NCBI GenBank assembly: GCA_023442755.1
Contig: JAEZXS010000321.1
Coordinates: 1-19,716, forward strand
Direction: 5' to 3'
Origin: Pseudomonadota bacterium
GTDB taxonomy: Bacteria > Desulfobacterota > Syntrophobacteria > Syntrophobacterales > Syntrophobacteraceae
DNA length: 19,716 nucleotides
Made by a program: the position numbers and the translations under genes. Shown piece after piece: positions 1 through 8,390 of the stretch (position 1 is the first letter of the stretch; the number at the start of each line of letters is the position of its first letter). The notes under the pieces are model-generated. The model saw nothing but the letters and a program-made list of their open reading frames with translations. It did not search any database and was not told the DNA's origin.

Positions 1-1775
1 GGTTTGTTCGCATCCGTATCGTTTTGGACCTCGATGTCGTAAGTTCCGGGCATGAGCTGGAAAACCGCGCCCTCATCTCGGGTCATAGCGCGGGTAACCT
101 GCTTTCTTTCGGAATCCTGGCCGGTATAAACAAAGCACATGGCGGAAAGCGGTTTTCCGTTCCTGACAGCTTTTACCTTGAGCGTCCCGCCGGAGAACTC
201 CATCACTTTTTCAACACTCTGCCCGCTTTCGATGGTTATTCCGGTCAGAGCCACTTTGGGCTTGTTCGCATCCGTATCGTTTTGGACCTCGATGTCGTAA
301 GTGCCGGGCATGAGCTGGAAAACCGCGCCCTCATCGCGGGTCATAGCGCGGGTAACCTGCTTTCTTTCGGAATCCTGGCCGGTATAAACAAAGCACATGG
401 CTGAAAGCGGCTTGCCGTTCCTGACCGCTTTCACCCTGAGCGTCCCGCCGGAGAACTCCATTACTTTTTCAACACTCTGCCCGCTTTCGATGGATATTCC
501 GGTCAGAACCACTTTAGGCTTGTTTGCATCCGTATCGTTTTGGACCTCGATGTCGTATGTGCCGGGCATAAGCTGGAAGGTGGCGCCGTCATCGCGGGTC
601 ATAGCGCGGGTAACCTGCTTTCTTTCAGAACCCTGACCGGCATAAACGAAGCACATGGCGGAGAGCGGCTTGCCGTTTCTGACTGTTTTTACCTTGAGGG
701 TCCCCCCGGAAAATTCCGCTATCTTTTCGATGGTCCCGCCATTTTGGATTTCAATCTTCGTGAAGCTCCGGGTGGGCTTCCCCACGTCTTCCTGGTTTTC
801 GACAACCACATCGTAGGCGCCGGGCTGGAGTTTGAAAACCGCACCTTCCCTGCCGGTCCAGAGCTGGGTCAGTATTTTCCTGTCCTTGCCTTCACTGCCG
901 TCGGCCTTGTAGAGTCTGCAGAGAGCAGAAAGAGGCTTCCCGTTTCTTTGAGCTGATACTTTGAGGGTCCCTCCCGAAAAATCCGCTATCTTCTCAAGGT
1001 CTTTTCCCGCCTCGATTGTTACCTGAGGGAAATTTACCGTCGGTCTGTCCGGGTCTTCCTGGTTTTCAACTATCACGTCGTAAGCGCCGAGCGGGAGATT
1101 GAAGCTCTTTCCTTCCGGTTCGGTCATGCCTTCAGCGATTTTTTCCCTGTCTTTGTCTTCCTCCTCGACCGCTTTATAAATCACGCAGTAAGCCCGGAGA
1201 GGCTTATCGTTTCTCAACGCCTTCACCTTCAGTGTCGCACCGAAAAATTCCGCGATTTTTTCGGTGCTCTTGCCAGCCTCGATCGGAATTTCCTTGAATG
1301 TCACCGTGGGTTTGTGGGCATCCACCCGGTTCTCTACAACAAGGTCGTAAATGCCGGGTGCGAGCTTAAAGTCCGGCGCTGCCGCGTCAGTCCAGCCTTC
1401 GGTAACTTTTTCCCCGGTCTCACCCGATCTGGAGACCAGGGAATAAGCCCGGCAGGGCGTGCCGTTCCTGAGCGCCTTTACTTTCAGGAGCCCCCCTGAA
1501 AAGTCTGCCACTTTTTCTACCTTCTGTCCCGGTTCGATTGAGACTCCTTGAAAACTCACGTTCTGGGCATTCGAATCCCCGCGGTTTTCAATCCTGATGT
1601 CGTAAATACCCGGGACCAACTGGTAGGAGGCAACCCCGTTTTCGAGCCAGCCTTCTCCGATCTTTTCCTGCTGCCCGGCTTCTTCTCCGCCATTTTTGAA
1701 TATCTCGCCAAAAGCCCGCACCGGTTTTCCGTAACTCACCGATTTGAGGGTCAATGTACCCGGCACGATAACCGG
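1..1775 (-). repeat. Tandem coding repeat array, period 255-267 bp, inside the VWA gene
   Basis: A GTCGT-type landmark (the YDI/YDV codons) recurs at 36, 294, 552, 810, 1077, 1344 and 1599, giving spacings of 258, 258, 258, 267, 267 and 255 bp. The first two complete copies (3-260 and 261-518) differ at 13 of 258 positions by my count, about 95% identity. The third is a little less similar, and the copies nearer the VWA domain are much more diverged. The frame is kept throughout, so the units are multiples of three (85-89 codons). The array continues past the left edge. Confidence 0.9.
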
Positions 1776-2435
1776 TTTCTCTACCGCTTTCTTTGCCGCA
1801 GCGGCAAGCTCCCCGGCGTTCTTCGCCGCGAAATAGGAACCGCCGCCGGCTTTGGCTATGCAGGAAAGCTCGGATTTTTGTCTTTGGTTGACGTCGAAGC
1901 CGATAACGTGCAGAACGAATTTGATCCCGGATGCCTTCAGTTCACGGACCAGTGCGCAGGGATCGCCTTTGCAGGTTTCCTCTCCATCGCTTACCAGGAC
2001 AATTGTCGTATTTTCCCCGATGCCCTTCAAACCCTCCACGACTTTACGCACGGAGAAGGTCAAAGGCGTCATCCCCTTGGGGTTTATACTTTTGATCTTA
2101 TCTATAAGGGTTTCTTTATCGAGTGCTCCGAGGGGGAAAAGTTCCTCTACATCGCTGCAATCTCCCTTTTGCCTGTGGCCGTATGCTACCATGCCCACCT
2201 TTACTGGTCCGGGCAGTTCTTTTATTAGACCCGAAAGGACCTCCTTTGCGACATCGATTTTAACTTTCCCTTGAACCTGCCCCGCCATGCTGCCCGATGC
2301 ATCCAGTATGAATATAAAGTTGCCGCCCTGCATTTCTGCCGCCCGGCAATGGTTCTCGCTCACGCCCTGGACGAAAGCAGAAATTATAAGTGCCAGGGCG
2401 ATGATGGAAGAGACACGGCAGGAACGAAAACACAT
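1..2435 (-). CDS. Exported VWA-domain protein with C-terminal tandem ~86-residue repeats (partial, C-terminus beyond window)
   Basis: The reading frame stays open from the ATG at 2435 to the left edge, at least 811 codons. The start is preceded by AAGGAG at a good distance. Residues 1 to about 33 look like a Sec signal peptide (basic start, hydrophobic IIALALIISAF). A von Willebrand A domain covers about 37-215 with a complete MIDAS: DASGS at 45-49, Thr123 in GMTPL and Asp150 in VSDGEE, so metal-dependent ligand binding is expected. From about residue 221 to the edge the protein is a chain of repeats of 85-89 residues, each with a core like GGTLKVKAVRNGKPL and a PGxYDIEVQN segment, predicted beta-rich and similar in style to PEGA or carboxypeptidase-regulatory-like sandwiches. 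It probably acts in the periplasm or at the cell surface as an adhesive or scaffolding protein. The ligand is unknown. Divergent from the YkgJ gene. Confidence 0.85.
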   Translation of the reverse strand, partial: MCFRSCRVSSIIALALIISAFVQGVSENHCRAAEMQGGNFIFILDASGSMAGQVQGKVKIDVAKEVLSGLIKELPGPVKVGMVAYGHRQKGDCSDVEELFPLGALDKETLIDKIKSINPKGMTPLTFSVRKVVEGLKGIGENTTIVLVSDGEETCKGDPCALVRELKASGIKFVLHVIGFDVNQRQKSELSCIAKAGGGSYFAAKNAGELAAAAKKAVEKPVIVPGTLTLKSVSYGKPVRAFGEIFKNGGEEAGQQEKIGEGWLENGVASYQLVPGIYDIRIENRGDSNAQNVSFQGVSIEPGQKVEKVADFSGGLLKVKALRNGTPCRAYSLVSRSGETGEKVTEGWTDAAAPDFKLAPGIYDLVVENRVDAHKPTVTFKEIPIEAGKSTEKIAEFFGATLKVKALRNDKPLRAYCVIYKAVEEEDKDREKIAEGMTEPEGKSFNLPLGAYDVIVENQEDPDRPTVNFPQVTIEAGKDLEKIADFSGGTLKVSAQRNGKPLSALCRLYKADGSEGKDRKILTQLWTGREGAVFKLQPGAYDVVVENQEDVGKPTRSFTKIEIQNGGTIEKIAEFSGGTLKVKTVRNGKPLSAMCFVYAGQGSERKQVTRAMTRDDGATFQLMPGTYDIEVQNDTDANKPKVVLTGISIESGQSVEKVMEFSGGTLRVKAVRNGKPLSAMCFVYTGQDSERKQVTRAMTRDEGAVFQLMPGTYDIEVQNDTDANKPKVALTGITIESGQSVEKVMEFSGGTLKVKAVRNGKPLSAMCFVYTGQDSERKQVTRAMTRDEGAVFQLMPGTYDIEVQNDTDANK

Positions 2436-2776
2436 AAAGCTCTCCTTTTCGATACGGGATAAGCGATGCGTAATGTCGGCTTTTCAGCAATGTCGGTGAG
2501 GATCGGGAGGATGATATCACGATTGGGAGCTGAATCAAAAGGCGAGTTCATCCGGTCGGCAACGGGCGCACGGGTTCTGCTTGAAGAAGTGGGCCGGGGA
2601 CGTCCTTCCTTTAGATGAGCCGTTCCTTCACCGGTCGGCGAAGATTCTTTTGCAGGCCCACTTACAAGAGCTACAAGTCACTTGTATAAAGGGAGAAAAA
2701 TCGCTACTCTCCTCTAAACAGTCCTGAGCGAAATCGATTGGTTGATATTCGAACAACGCGGCCTTTAAGGGATCAC
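2436..2776. other. Divergent intergenic region between the VWA and YkgJ genes
   Basis: About 340 bp without a convincing gene. It holds the ribosome binding site of the VWA gene, a 9-bp inverted repeat AAGTGGGCC (2587-2595) / GGCCCACTT (2655-2663) with 59 bases between the arms, and the promoter-like palindrome region at 2662-2690. CCGGTCGGC also occurs twice. No RNA gene is recognised. Confidence 0.5.
2662..2690 (+). promoter_or_regulatory. Probable promoter with overlapping palindromic operator for the YkgJ unit
   Basis: The hexamer TATAAA at 2685-2690 is a good -10 element, and TTACAA at 2662-2667 is a poor -35 at 17 bp spacing. The spacer holds a perfect 15-bp palindrome, TACAAGTCACTTGTA (2672-2686), whose right half overlaps the -10. 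An extra half-site, TTACAAG, coincides with the -35. This layout suits a dimeric repressor, but the regulator is not identifiable here. Confidence 0.4.
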
Positions 2777-3460
2777 ATGGGAATATCTTTGTGCAGGACC
2801 AAATTAAACCGTGCTTCGCCGTTTGGTTTTTCCTGCCGCCGATGTATCGGGTGCTGCCGATTTAAAAGAATCCAGCTCAATCCTTACGAAATAGCCCGCA
2901 TGGCCCGGGAGCTTGGCCTTTCAACGACCGGGTTCATCTCGGAATACACCGGAAACGGCGGTACGGTGTTGCAGACCAGGGAGGATGGGACCTGCGTCTT
3001 CCTCCATTCCGCGGGCTGCCAAATCCACCCCGCCCGGCCTCTTGTGTGTCGCCTTTATCCCCTGGGGCGCTATGTCGATTACCTGGGAGTGGAGACCTTC
3101 GCACAGGCCGAACTCGAGGAAGGGTGCAGAGGGGACCTTCACGAAAGCGGAACGATCGATCGGTACCTGGAAGAACAGGGCGCCTTCCCGTTTATGCACG
3201 CAGCGGATCTTTACCTGAACCTGCTCTGGCACTTGCTGGACATTCTCAAAGACCAGGGGACGGAATCCTCGGAATCCGAAAAGATCCTGAAAAAGGTGCG
3301 GGCTGTTGCCAATGGCTGCGATGAAGGAAACGAACTGTTCTGGGTCGATATGGATCAGGCTGTAGCGGAATATTGCAGGCAAACCGGCATCACCGTTCCC
3401 GATGATATAGAAAAAAGGATGGCAATGCATATCGAGGCCGTACGGAAATGGGTGAGATAA
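2777..3460 (+). CDS. YkgJ-family cysteine-cluster protein (CxxCxxCC)
   Basis: The start is the ATG at 2777, preceded by AAGGG at a good distance; an upstream TTG at 2738 in the same frame lacks this. The 227-residue protein carries the family signature CRRCIGCC (Cys20, 23, 26, 27), then Cys73, Cys81 and Cys91 in the context RPLVCRLYPLG, as in YkgJ/UPF0153 proteins, thought to bind zinc or an iron-sulfur centre. The reaction is not established. The flagellin lysine methylase FliB has a related cysteine arrangement, so protein modification is one possibility. There is no signal peptide, so it should be cytoplasmic. The next gene starts 20 bases downstream and is probably cotranscribed. The C-terminal half (about 110-227) is helical and charged with no recognised motif. 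Confidence 0.8.
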   Translation: MGISLCRTKLNRASPFGFSCRRCIGCCRFKRIQLNPYEIARMARELGLSTTGFISEYTGNGGTVLQTREDGTCVFLHSAGCQIHPARPLVCRLYPLGRYVDYLGVETFAQAELEEGCRGDLHESGTIDRYLEEQGAFPFMHAADLYLNLLWHLLDILKDQGTESSESEKILKKVRAVANGCDEGNELFWVDMDQAVAEYCRQTGITVPDDIEKRMAMHIEAVRKWVR

Positions 3461-3480
3461 CATCAAAGGAGGAGACAGCT

Positions 3481-3834
3481 TTGGCCAGAAAAACAGAGGA
3501 CAAGTCCCTGAAAGACCAGAAGGCGTCCGGCGGTTCTTTCAAGAAGAACCTTGCCGTTGCCACAATTGCCGCATCCCTTGGCGTATCTCTCGGGGTCCCG
3601 GTCGGCGAGGTTCTTGCCGCTGGAAACAACCTGAGCAGCCCTCCCGGCTATTCGCGCCAGGACAAACAGAATGCTGCATCGACGAGCATGAAGTCCAACC
3701 AGTTGAAGTTCAAGCAATCGGGTCAGATCAAAGATGCCCAGAAACAAAAACAGTCAACTCAGATGAAGATCAATGCTCCGAAACAGTCGTCCCAGGTCAA
3801 GCTGAATACTCAAGGAAAACAATTGAAAAAGTAA
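3481..3834 (+). CDS. Small exported Lys/Gln-rich protein of unknown family
   Basis: I place the start at TTG 3481 because AAAGGAGGA sits seven bases upstream. The ATG at 3448 overlaps the end of the preceding gene and has no such site. The product is 117 residues. A charged N-terminus of about 25 residues precedes a hydrophobic stretch (LAVATIAASLGVSLGV) and a possible signal peptidase site near VLAAG, so the first 48 or so residues look like a long leader. The mature part of about 70 residues is very basic, with Lys, Gln, Ser and Asn dominant and no cysteine. Its second half repeats a Q-hydrophobic-K motif five times (QLK, QIK, QMK, QVK, QLK) at 8-12 residue spacing. The function is unknown. 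Its position right behind the YkgJ-family gene suggests it may be that protein's partner or substrate. Confidence 0.65.
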   Translation: MARKTEDKSLKDQKASGGSFKKNLAVATIAASLGVSLGVPVGEVLAAGNNLSSPPGYSRQDKQNAASTSMKSNQLKFKQSGQIKDAQKQKQSTQMKINAPKQSSQVKLNTQGKQLKK

Positions 3835-3863
3835 AGCGTGGAGTAAGAACTGTGCATATGACG

Positions 3864-3905
3864 GGTGACCGGGCGGTTCAGCCGCTTTGGCCGGTAAAGG
3901 TCACC
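3864..3905. other. Inverted repeat between converging genes
   Basis: GGTGACC (3864-3870) pairs with GGTCACC (3899-3905), and a smaller hairpin GCGG/CCGC lies in the loop. It falls between the small exported protein gene and the glycosyltransferase gene and overlaps the latter's stop codon. There is no T-tract, so a terminator role is only possible. Confidence 0.3.
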
Positions 3906-4611
3906 TGTCTGGAGCATAGAAGCTCCAATCTTCACCAATCAGTTCTTGGATTTCCTGTAAAGGATACCTGGTCCAGCAACTCTCATCGATTCTTTTCGGG
4001 CTTGTATTCCCCGCATGAACCAGCGCCGCCAGAAATTTGTTGTCCGGGAGCGCGACTATTCTGGATTCCGGGTCGCTCCAGACAAAACGTGAGTCTTCAC
4101 CAACGGTGATATCCCGGAATGGATTCTCCCTCCAGAAAGATTTTGCGTAACAGAGTGTTGCCCCATAGGCCCATGGCCTGATTTTGCCCGGGAATACATA
4201 TTCCCAGGCGGCGCCTGCTGCCGGATCGAAGAAGAACACCCTGTTCAAGCCGCAGACGTCGGCCCGCTCCCGCAGAAGTTGTTCGACCTGATAACTCAAG
4301 CGCCAATCCGCCATCCAGTCGTCATCGTCCCAATGTGCAACGATCTCACCCTTCGCCTGCTCACAGGCAATATTGCGCTTAGCGCCGACGGTGAGTTTCC
4401 GTTCAAGCTTTACGTACCGGATACGTTCATCGGTGGGCAACAGATCGCATACCGGATCGGTCCCGTCGTCTATGATGATAAGCTCCTTTTGCCCATAGTC
4501 CTGGCGCAGGAAATACTTGAGTGCCTGCGGGACGAACTCCCGACGGTTACAGGTCGGCATAATGCAGGACACCAGAGGACGTGCCGCCTTTTTGACCAGG
4601 CCTTCGTGCAT
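3901..4611 (-). CDS. Glycosyltransferase family 2 (GT-A fold)
   Basis: A 236-residue cytoplasmic protein starting at ATG 4611 behind AAGGAGG five bases away. The N-terminal part shows the GT2 pattern: VSCIMPTCNRREFV near 14-27, IIIDDG at 45-50 for the nucleotide sugar, and the acidic metal site HWDDDDW with four Asp at 95-98. GED at 171-173 fits the catalytic-base region of the family. It should move a sugar from a nucleotide donor to a surface glycan, lipid or protein; the acceptor cannot be told from the sequence. It is short for the family and has no transmembrane anchor. No other glycan genes are adjacent, so its pathway is unclear. It converges with the small exported protein gene and diverges from the large histidine kinase gene. 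Confidence 0.85.
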   Translation of the reverse strand: MHEGLVKKAARPLVSCIMPTCNRREFVPQALKYFLRQDYGQKELIIIDDGTDPVCDLLPTDERIRYVKLERKLTVGAKRNIACEQAKGEIVAHWDDDDWMADWRLSYQVEQLLRERADVCGLNRVFFFDPAAGAAWEYVFPGKIRPWAYGATLCYAKSFWRENPFRDITVGEDSRFVWSDPESRIVALPDNKFLAALVHAGNTSPKRIDESCWTRYPLQEIQELIGEDWSFYAPDR

Positions 4612-4996
4612 GGCCGCCTCCTTCTCTTGATTTTCCAGTAACTCGTCATAGCAGAGCCCGCTTCGGACGCCAATGTTTTTGCTTGGCAGGGGCTATTCCC
4701 CATCCGCGGAAGTCGGAATCCCGCGCTGGCTTTTCTGCAATATCCCCACCGGACCCCTCACGCGAGCGGTGTGCTTTCGCCGAGGTTTGACGTCTTTTGT
4801 GGCTCGATTCTCATCAAATCAACAGCTCCGGGACCGCGTTCGCTCTTCCAAGTATATCGCGTACGTACGTTTCGGTGAGATGGTGTTCAGGGACGTTCGC
4901 CGTCATTTCTGTCGTCCCTGCAAATCATGTTCCACATGGGTCACACCGGCCTCCATCGCCATTATCTTACATGTACGAGTACCGCGAGGTCATCTC
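4612..4996. other. Intergenic region upstream of the large histidine kinase
   Basis: About 385 bp between divergent genes. The histidine kinase frame stays open back to 4673, but the extra 108 residues read as Arg/Cys-rich noise with no family signature, so I treat it as non-coding. The only clear signals are the two ribosome binding sites at its ends. I see no convincing promoter, terminator or RNA structure. Confidence 0.45.
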
Positions 4997-7900
4997 ATGA
5001 ACTTTGCTTATCAGGCGCGCGGCTACATCGCCGCCTTTCTTATTGTGACTCTAGCCGCTTTTATTCGTTTCGCAGCGGGCGATTGGGCGGTTCATACCCC
5101 TTTTTTTACATTCTATCCGGCAGTTATGATTGCCGCCACGTATTGGCGCCTACGCGCCGGATTGTTCGCGACCGGACTCTCGGCGCTCATCGAAGTCTTC
5201 TTCATGGAGCCTGTCGGAAGACCCTGGATCACGCAACCGGAAGACAGGCTGCTTCTAACGGTCTTCATCATAACGAGCGTTCTCATCTCCTACACCTGTG
5301 AAGCGATGCACCGCGCATTGGAACGCGCCAAAGAATCGGACGCTCAGGCGAGGCTTGCAGCGGAGAGGGAAAAGGCACTGCTGGCGCTCCGGGAGGGCGA
5401 GGAACAGCTCCGGCTGGCAGTCGATTCGGCAGAGCTGGGAACATGGGACCACGATCTCTTAACGGGTGTGGTCAACTGGTCGGCTCGCTGCAAGGAAATA
5501 TTCGGCCTGTCGCCCGGCGCCCATGTCGACTACCAGGTGTTTATCGAGTTGGTGCATCCGGACGATCGCGCGGATTTGGAAGAGGTGGCACGAAATGCAA
5601 CGGCCCCGTCAGGCACGGGTCAATTTAAAGCGGAGTACCGCATAATCTGGCCGGATGGAACCGAACGTTGGATTGCCGCCCGGGGACGGGCGCTCTTCGA
5701 AGAACACTCCGGCCGGCGCCGTCCTGTCAGACTGATAGGAACGGTTCTCGACAATACGGAGCGCAGGAGAACCGAGGACTTGATGCGCGTTCGCCTGGAT
5801 TTGGTCGAATTTGCAGCGACGCATTCAGCCCAGGAACTCCTGCAAAAGGTGCTGGATGAGATCGGCGTGCTGACCAAGAGCCCTTTGGGTTTTCTCCACT
5901 TCGTGGAGCCGGACCAGAAGACTCTTTCTCTGCAGGTTTGGTCAACGAAGACCTTGGAATCCTGCGGCGTTGAACAGAAACGGGTCCACTACCCCATTGA
6001 CCAGGCCGGCGTATGGGTAGACTGCATCTACCGTAAAGAACCGGTCATTCACAACGACTACTCGGCATTGCCTCACCAGAAAGGCATGCCGGAGGGGCAC
6101 CCCGTGGTAATAAGAGAGCTTCTTGTGCCGATTATCAGGTGGGACCGAGTCGTTGCCGTACTCGGAATCGGGAACAAGCCCCGCGATTACACACGGGAGG
6201 ATGTTGCATTAGCCTCTTATCTGGCGGATGTGGCCTGGGAAATCACCAGCCGTAAACGGGAACAGGACGAGCTATTTACGTCACGCCAGATGCTGCAGTT
6301 CGTTCTGGACAATATTCCCCAGAGGATCTTCTGGAAGGACCGGGATCTGAGATTCCTGGGATGCAACAAACAACTCGCCCTCGATTGCGGCTATCAGGAT
6401 CCGGAGGACCTTGTGGGAAAAACGGATTATGAAACCGCATCCGCTGAAATCGCGGAACAGTACCGTGCCGATGACCGGGAAGTGATGGAAACCGGTCGTC
6501 CCCGGCTCAATTTCGAGGAAAGGCAGATCAAACCCGATGGAAGCAGGTCCTGGCTGTTGACCAGTAAAGTGCCCATGTTCGACCAGCATGGAAATATTAC
6601 TGGAATTCTGGGAACGTATGAGGACATCACCGAGCGCAAACGCATGGAAGCAGAGCTGCGCAGGGCCCATGACGAATTGGAGGCGCGCGTTCGCGAGCGC
6701 ACGGCCGACCTGGTCAAGGCGAATGAGAAGTTGCGGGAGCAGGCGGCCCTTCTCGATCTGGCTGACGACGCCATAATTGTGTGCGATACCGGTTTCCGGA
6801 CGCTATTCTGGAACAAAGGGGCCGAAAAGCTCTATGGAATCAGAAAAGAAGATGCCATCGGGAAAATCACCCATGAAATCATAAACACCATCTTCCCGGA
6901 AAAGGTGGAGAAAATACGGGAAAAGGTCCTCGCGAAAGGCCATTGGGAAGGCGAGTTGGTCCAATTTCCCGTTCGCGGGGAAAAGATCTATACGGAAAGC
7001 CGATGGGCCCTGCAGAGAAATCCGGCCGGCGAACCGGTCGGGTTCCTGAAGATAAACAGGGACGTTACCGGCAGGAAGGTTATGGAGGAACAGCTGCGCC
7101 GTGCAAACCGCGCCCTGAAAGCCGTAAACCAGTGCAATGCCGCCCTGGTTCGCGAAAACGATGAACCCGTACTGCTTGACCGCATCTGCCGGATTATTGT
7201 GGATACCGGAGGATACCGGATGGCATGGGTTGGGTACGCGCAGCAGGATGAAGACAAAACGGTCCGCCCGGTCGCGTCTGCCGGGCATGTCGACGATTAC
7301 CTCCAACAGGCCCGGATAACCTGGGCGGATGTGCCAAGGGGCAGAGGACCGGTAGGAAGGGCCATCCGGGCGAAAGAAGTTCACATTTCCAAAGATATCG
7401 CGCAAAATCCCGATCTGGCGCCGTGGCGCGCCTTTGCGCTCCGGAACGACTATGCTTCGGCTATCTCACTGCCGCTGTTGATCCAGGGAGAGGCGTTCGG
7501 GGCATTGACGATTTATGCTCCCGAGCCGGACGCCTTCGATGAGGAAGAAGTGAAGTTCCTGACCACGCTGGCGGAAAATCTCTCCTATGGAATTTCTTCC
7601 ATAAGAACGGCGATCGAGAGAAAGCGCGCGGATAATGCTTTGAAAGCGAACATGGCCCGGCTGGAGAGGGCAAATGCGGAACTGCAGGAGTTTGCCTTCG
7701 TGGCTTCTCATGACCTCCAGGAACCGATGCGCAAGATCCAGACCTTTGCCGATATGGCGGTTGAAAGATGCACACCGGCTCTCGACCCTGCCGGCCGGAA
7801 ATATCTGGACAAGGTGATCGAATCGGCGGGGCGGATGCGCGAGCTTCTGGACGGACTCCTCCAGTTCGCGCAGGTTGCCGCCAGGCCGGAGCCCTTTAAA

Positions 7901-8368
7901 AAGACGGGTCTTGAGAAACTAGTGCGGGAAGCGGCGAGCGCTTTCGAAGCACAGATAAAGCAGACACACGCGAAGATCGAAGTCCACGATCTTCCGGTTA
8001 TCGAGGTCGACCCGGACCAGCTTGTTCGTCTTTTTCAGCACCTGATCGGCAACGCCCTGAAATTCCGGGGCGAACGAACCCCGATTATCAAGGTGTATGG
8101 AAAATGCGACGGGAAGCCAACCTGCGACGTCTACGTGGAAGACAACGGGATCGGATTTGATCAGCAATACGCCGAAATCATTTTCAAACCCTTCCAGAGG
8201 CTGCATGGCCGCAAGGGATACGAGGGCACCGGGATGGGGCTGTCCATCTGTCGCAAAATAGCAGAACGGCATGGAGGGAGCATCGCTGTCGAGAGCGAGC
8301 CGGGAAAGGGTTCCCGGTTCGTGGTGAGACTGCCCCGCGAGCATGAACAGCCGGAAGAGCTTCATTGA
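4997..8368 (+). CDS. Membrane multi-sensor histidine kinase (DUF4118-PAS-GAF-PAS-PAS-GAF-HisKA-HATPase)
   Basis: The start is ATG 4997, preceded by GAGGT; the product is 1123 residues. Residues 5-105 form a DUF4118-like four-helix membrane domain, as in KdpD-type sensors (PFFTFYPAVMIAA), then a coiled coil. Domains follow in order: PAS (134-258, with the WDHD and HPDDR pattern of PAS_3), GAF (261-420), PAS (428-555), a coiled linker, PAS (575-695), GAF (698-877) and the kinase core. The phospho-accepting His is His905 in SHDLQEP. The ATP-binding domain has the N-box Asn1019 (LIGNALKF), G1 at 1049 (DNGIGF), IFKPFQRLH and GTGMGLSI from 1077. All key residues are present, so it should be active. 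It lacks its own receiver and no response regulator lies nearby, so it is an orphan kinase. The ligands of its five sensor domains are unknown. Confidence 0.93.
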   Translation: MNFAYQARGYIAAFLIVTLAAFIRFAAGDWAVHTPFFTFYPAVMIAATYWRLRAGLFATGLSALIEVFFMEPVGRPWITQPEDRLLLTVFIITSVLISYTCEAMHRALERAKESDAQARLAAEREKALLALREGEEQLRLAVDSAELGTWDHDLLTGVVNWSARCKEIFGLSPGAHVDYQVFIELVHPDDRADLEEVARNATAPSGTGQFKAEYRIIWPDGTERWIAARGRALFEEHSGRRRPVRLIGTVLDNTERRRTEDLMRVRLDLVEFAATHSAQELLQKVLDEIGVLTKSPLGFLHFVEPDQKTLSLQVWSTKTLESCGVEQKRVHYPIDQAGVWVDCIYRKEPVIHNDYSALPHQKGMPEGHPVVIRELLVPIIRWDRVVAVLGIGNKPRDYTREDVALASYLADVAWEITSRKREQDELFTSRQMLQFVLDNIPQRIFWKDRDLRFLGCNKQLALDCGYQDPEDLVGKTDYETASAEIAEQYRADDREVMETGRPRLNFEERQIKPDGSRSWLLTSKVPMFDQHGNITGILGTYEDITERKRMEAELRRAHDELEARVRERTADLVKANEKLREQAALLDLADDAIIVCDTGFRTLFWNKGAEKLYGIRKEDAIGKITHEIINTIFPEKVEKIREKVLAKGHWEGELVQFPVRGEKIYTESRWALQRNPAGEPVGFLKINRDVTGRKVMEEQLRRANRALKAVNQCNAALVRENDEPVLLDRICRIIVDTGGYRMAWVGYAQQDEDKTVRPVASAGHVDDYLQQARITWADVPRGRGPVGRAIRAKEVHISKDIAQNPDLAPWRAFALRNDYASAISLPLLIQGEAFGALTIYAPEPDAFDEEEVKFLTTLAENLSYGISSIRTAIERKRADNALKANMARLERANAELQEFAFVASHDLQEPMRKIQTFADMAVERCTPALDPAGRKYLDKVIESAGRMRELLDGLLQFAQVAARPEPFKKTGLEKLVREAASAFEAQIKQTHAKIEVHDLPVIEVDPDQLVRLFQHLIGNALKFRGERTPIIKVYGKCDGKPTCDVYVEDNGIGFDQQYAEIIFKPFQRLHGRKGYEGTGMGLSICRKIAERHGGSIAVESEPGKGSRFVVRLPREHEQPEELH

Positions 8369-8390
8369 GAGCCGCCGCCCTATAACAACA

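Noticed and set aside
1..1775. CRISPR array or other non-coding repeat array
   Set aside because: The period is 255-267 bp, always a multiple of three, with no short repeat and unique spacers; it is coding.
24..2274. Several plus-strand open frames opposite the VWA gene, some repeating the same words
   Set aside because: They are the antisense image of the tandem repeats. The minus frame has a signal peptide, a ribosome binding site and a complete VWA metal site.
4673..4996. N-terminal extension of the large histidine kinase by 108 residues
   Set aside because: No ribosome binding site at 4673, composition unlike a protein domain, and the DUF4118 membrane domain starts right after ATG 4997.
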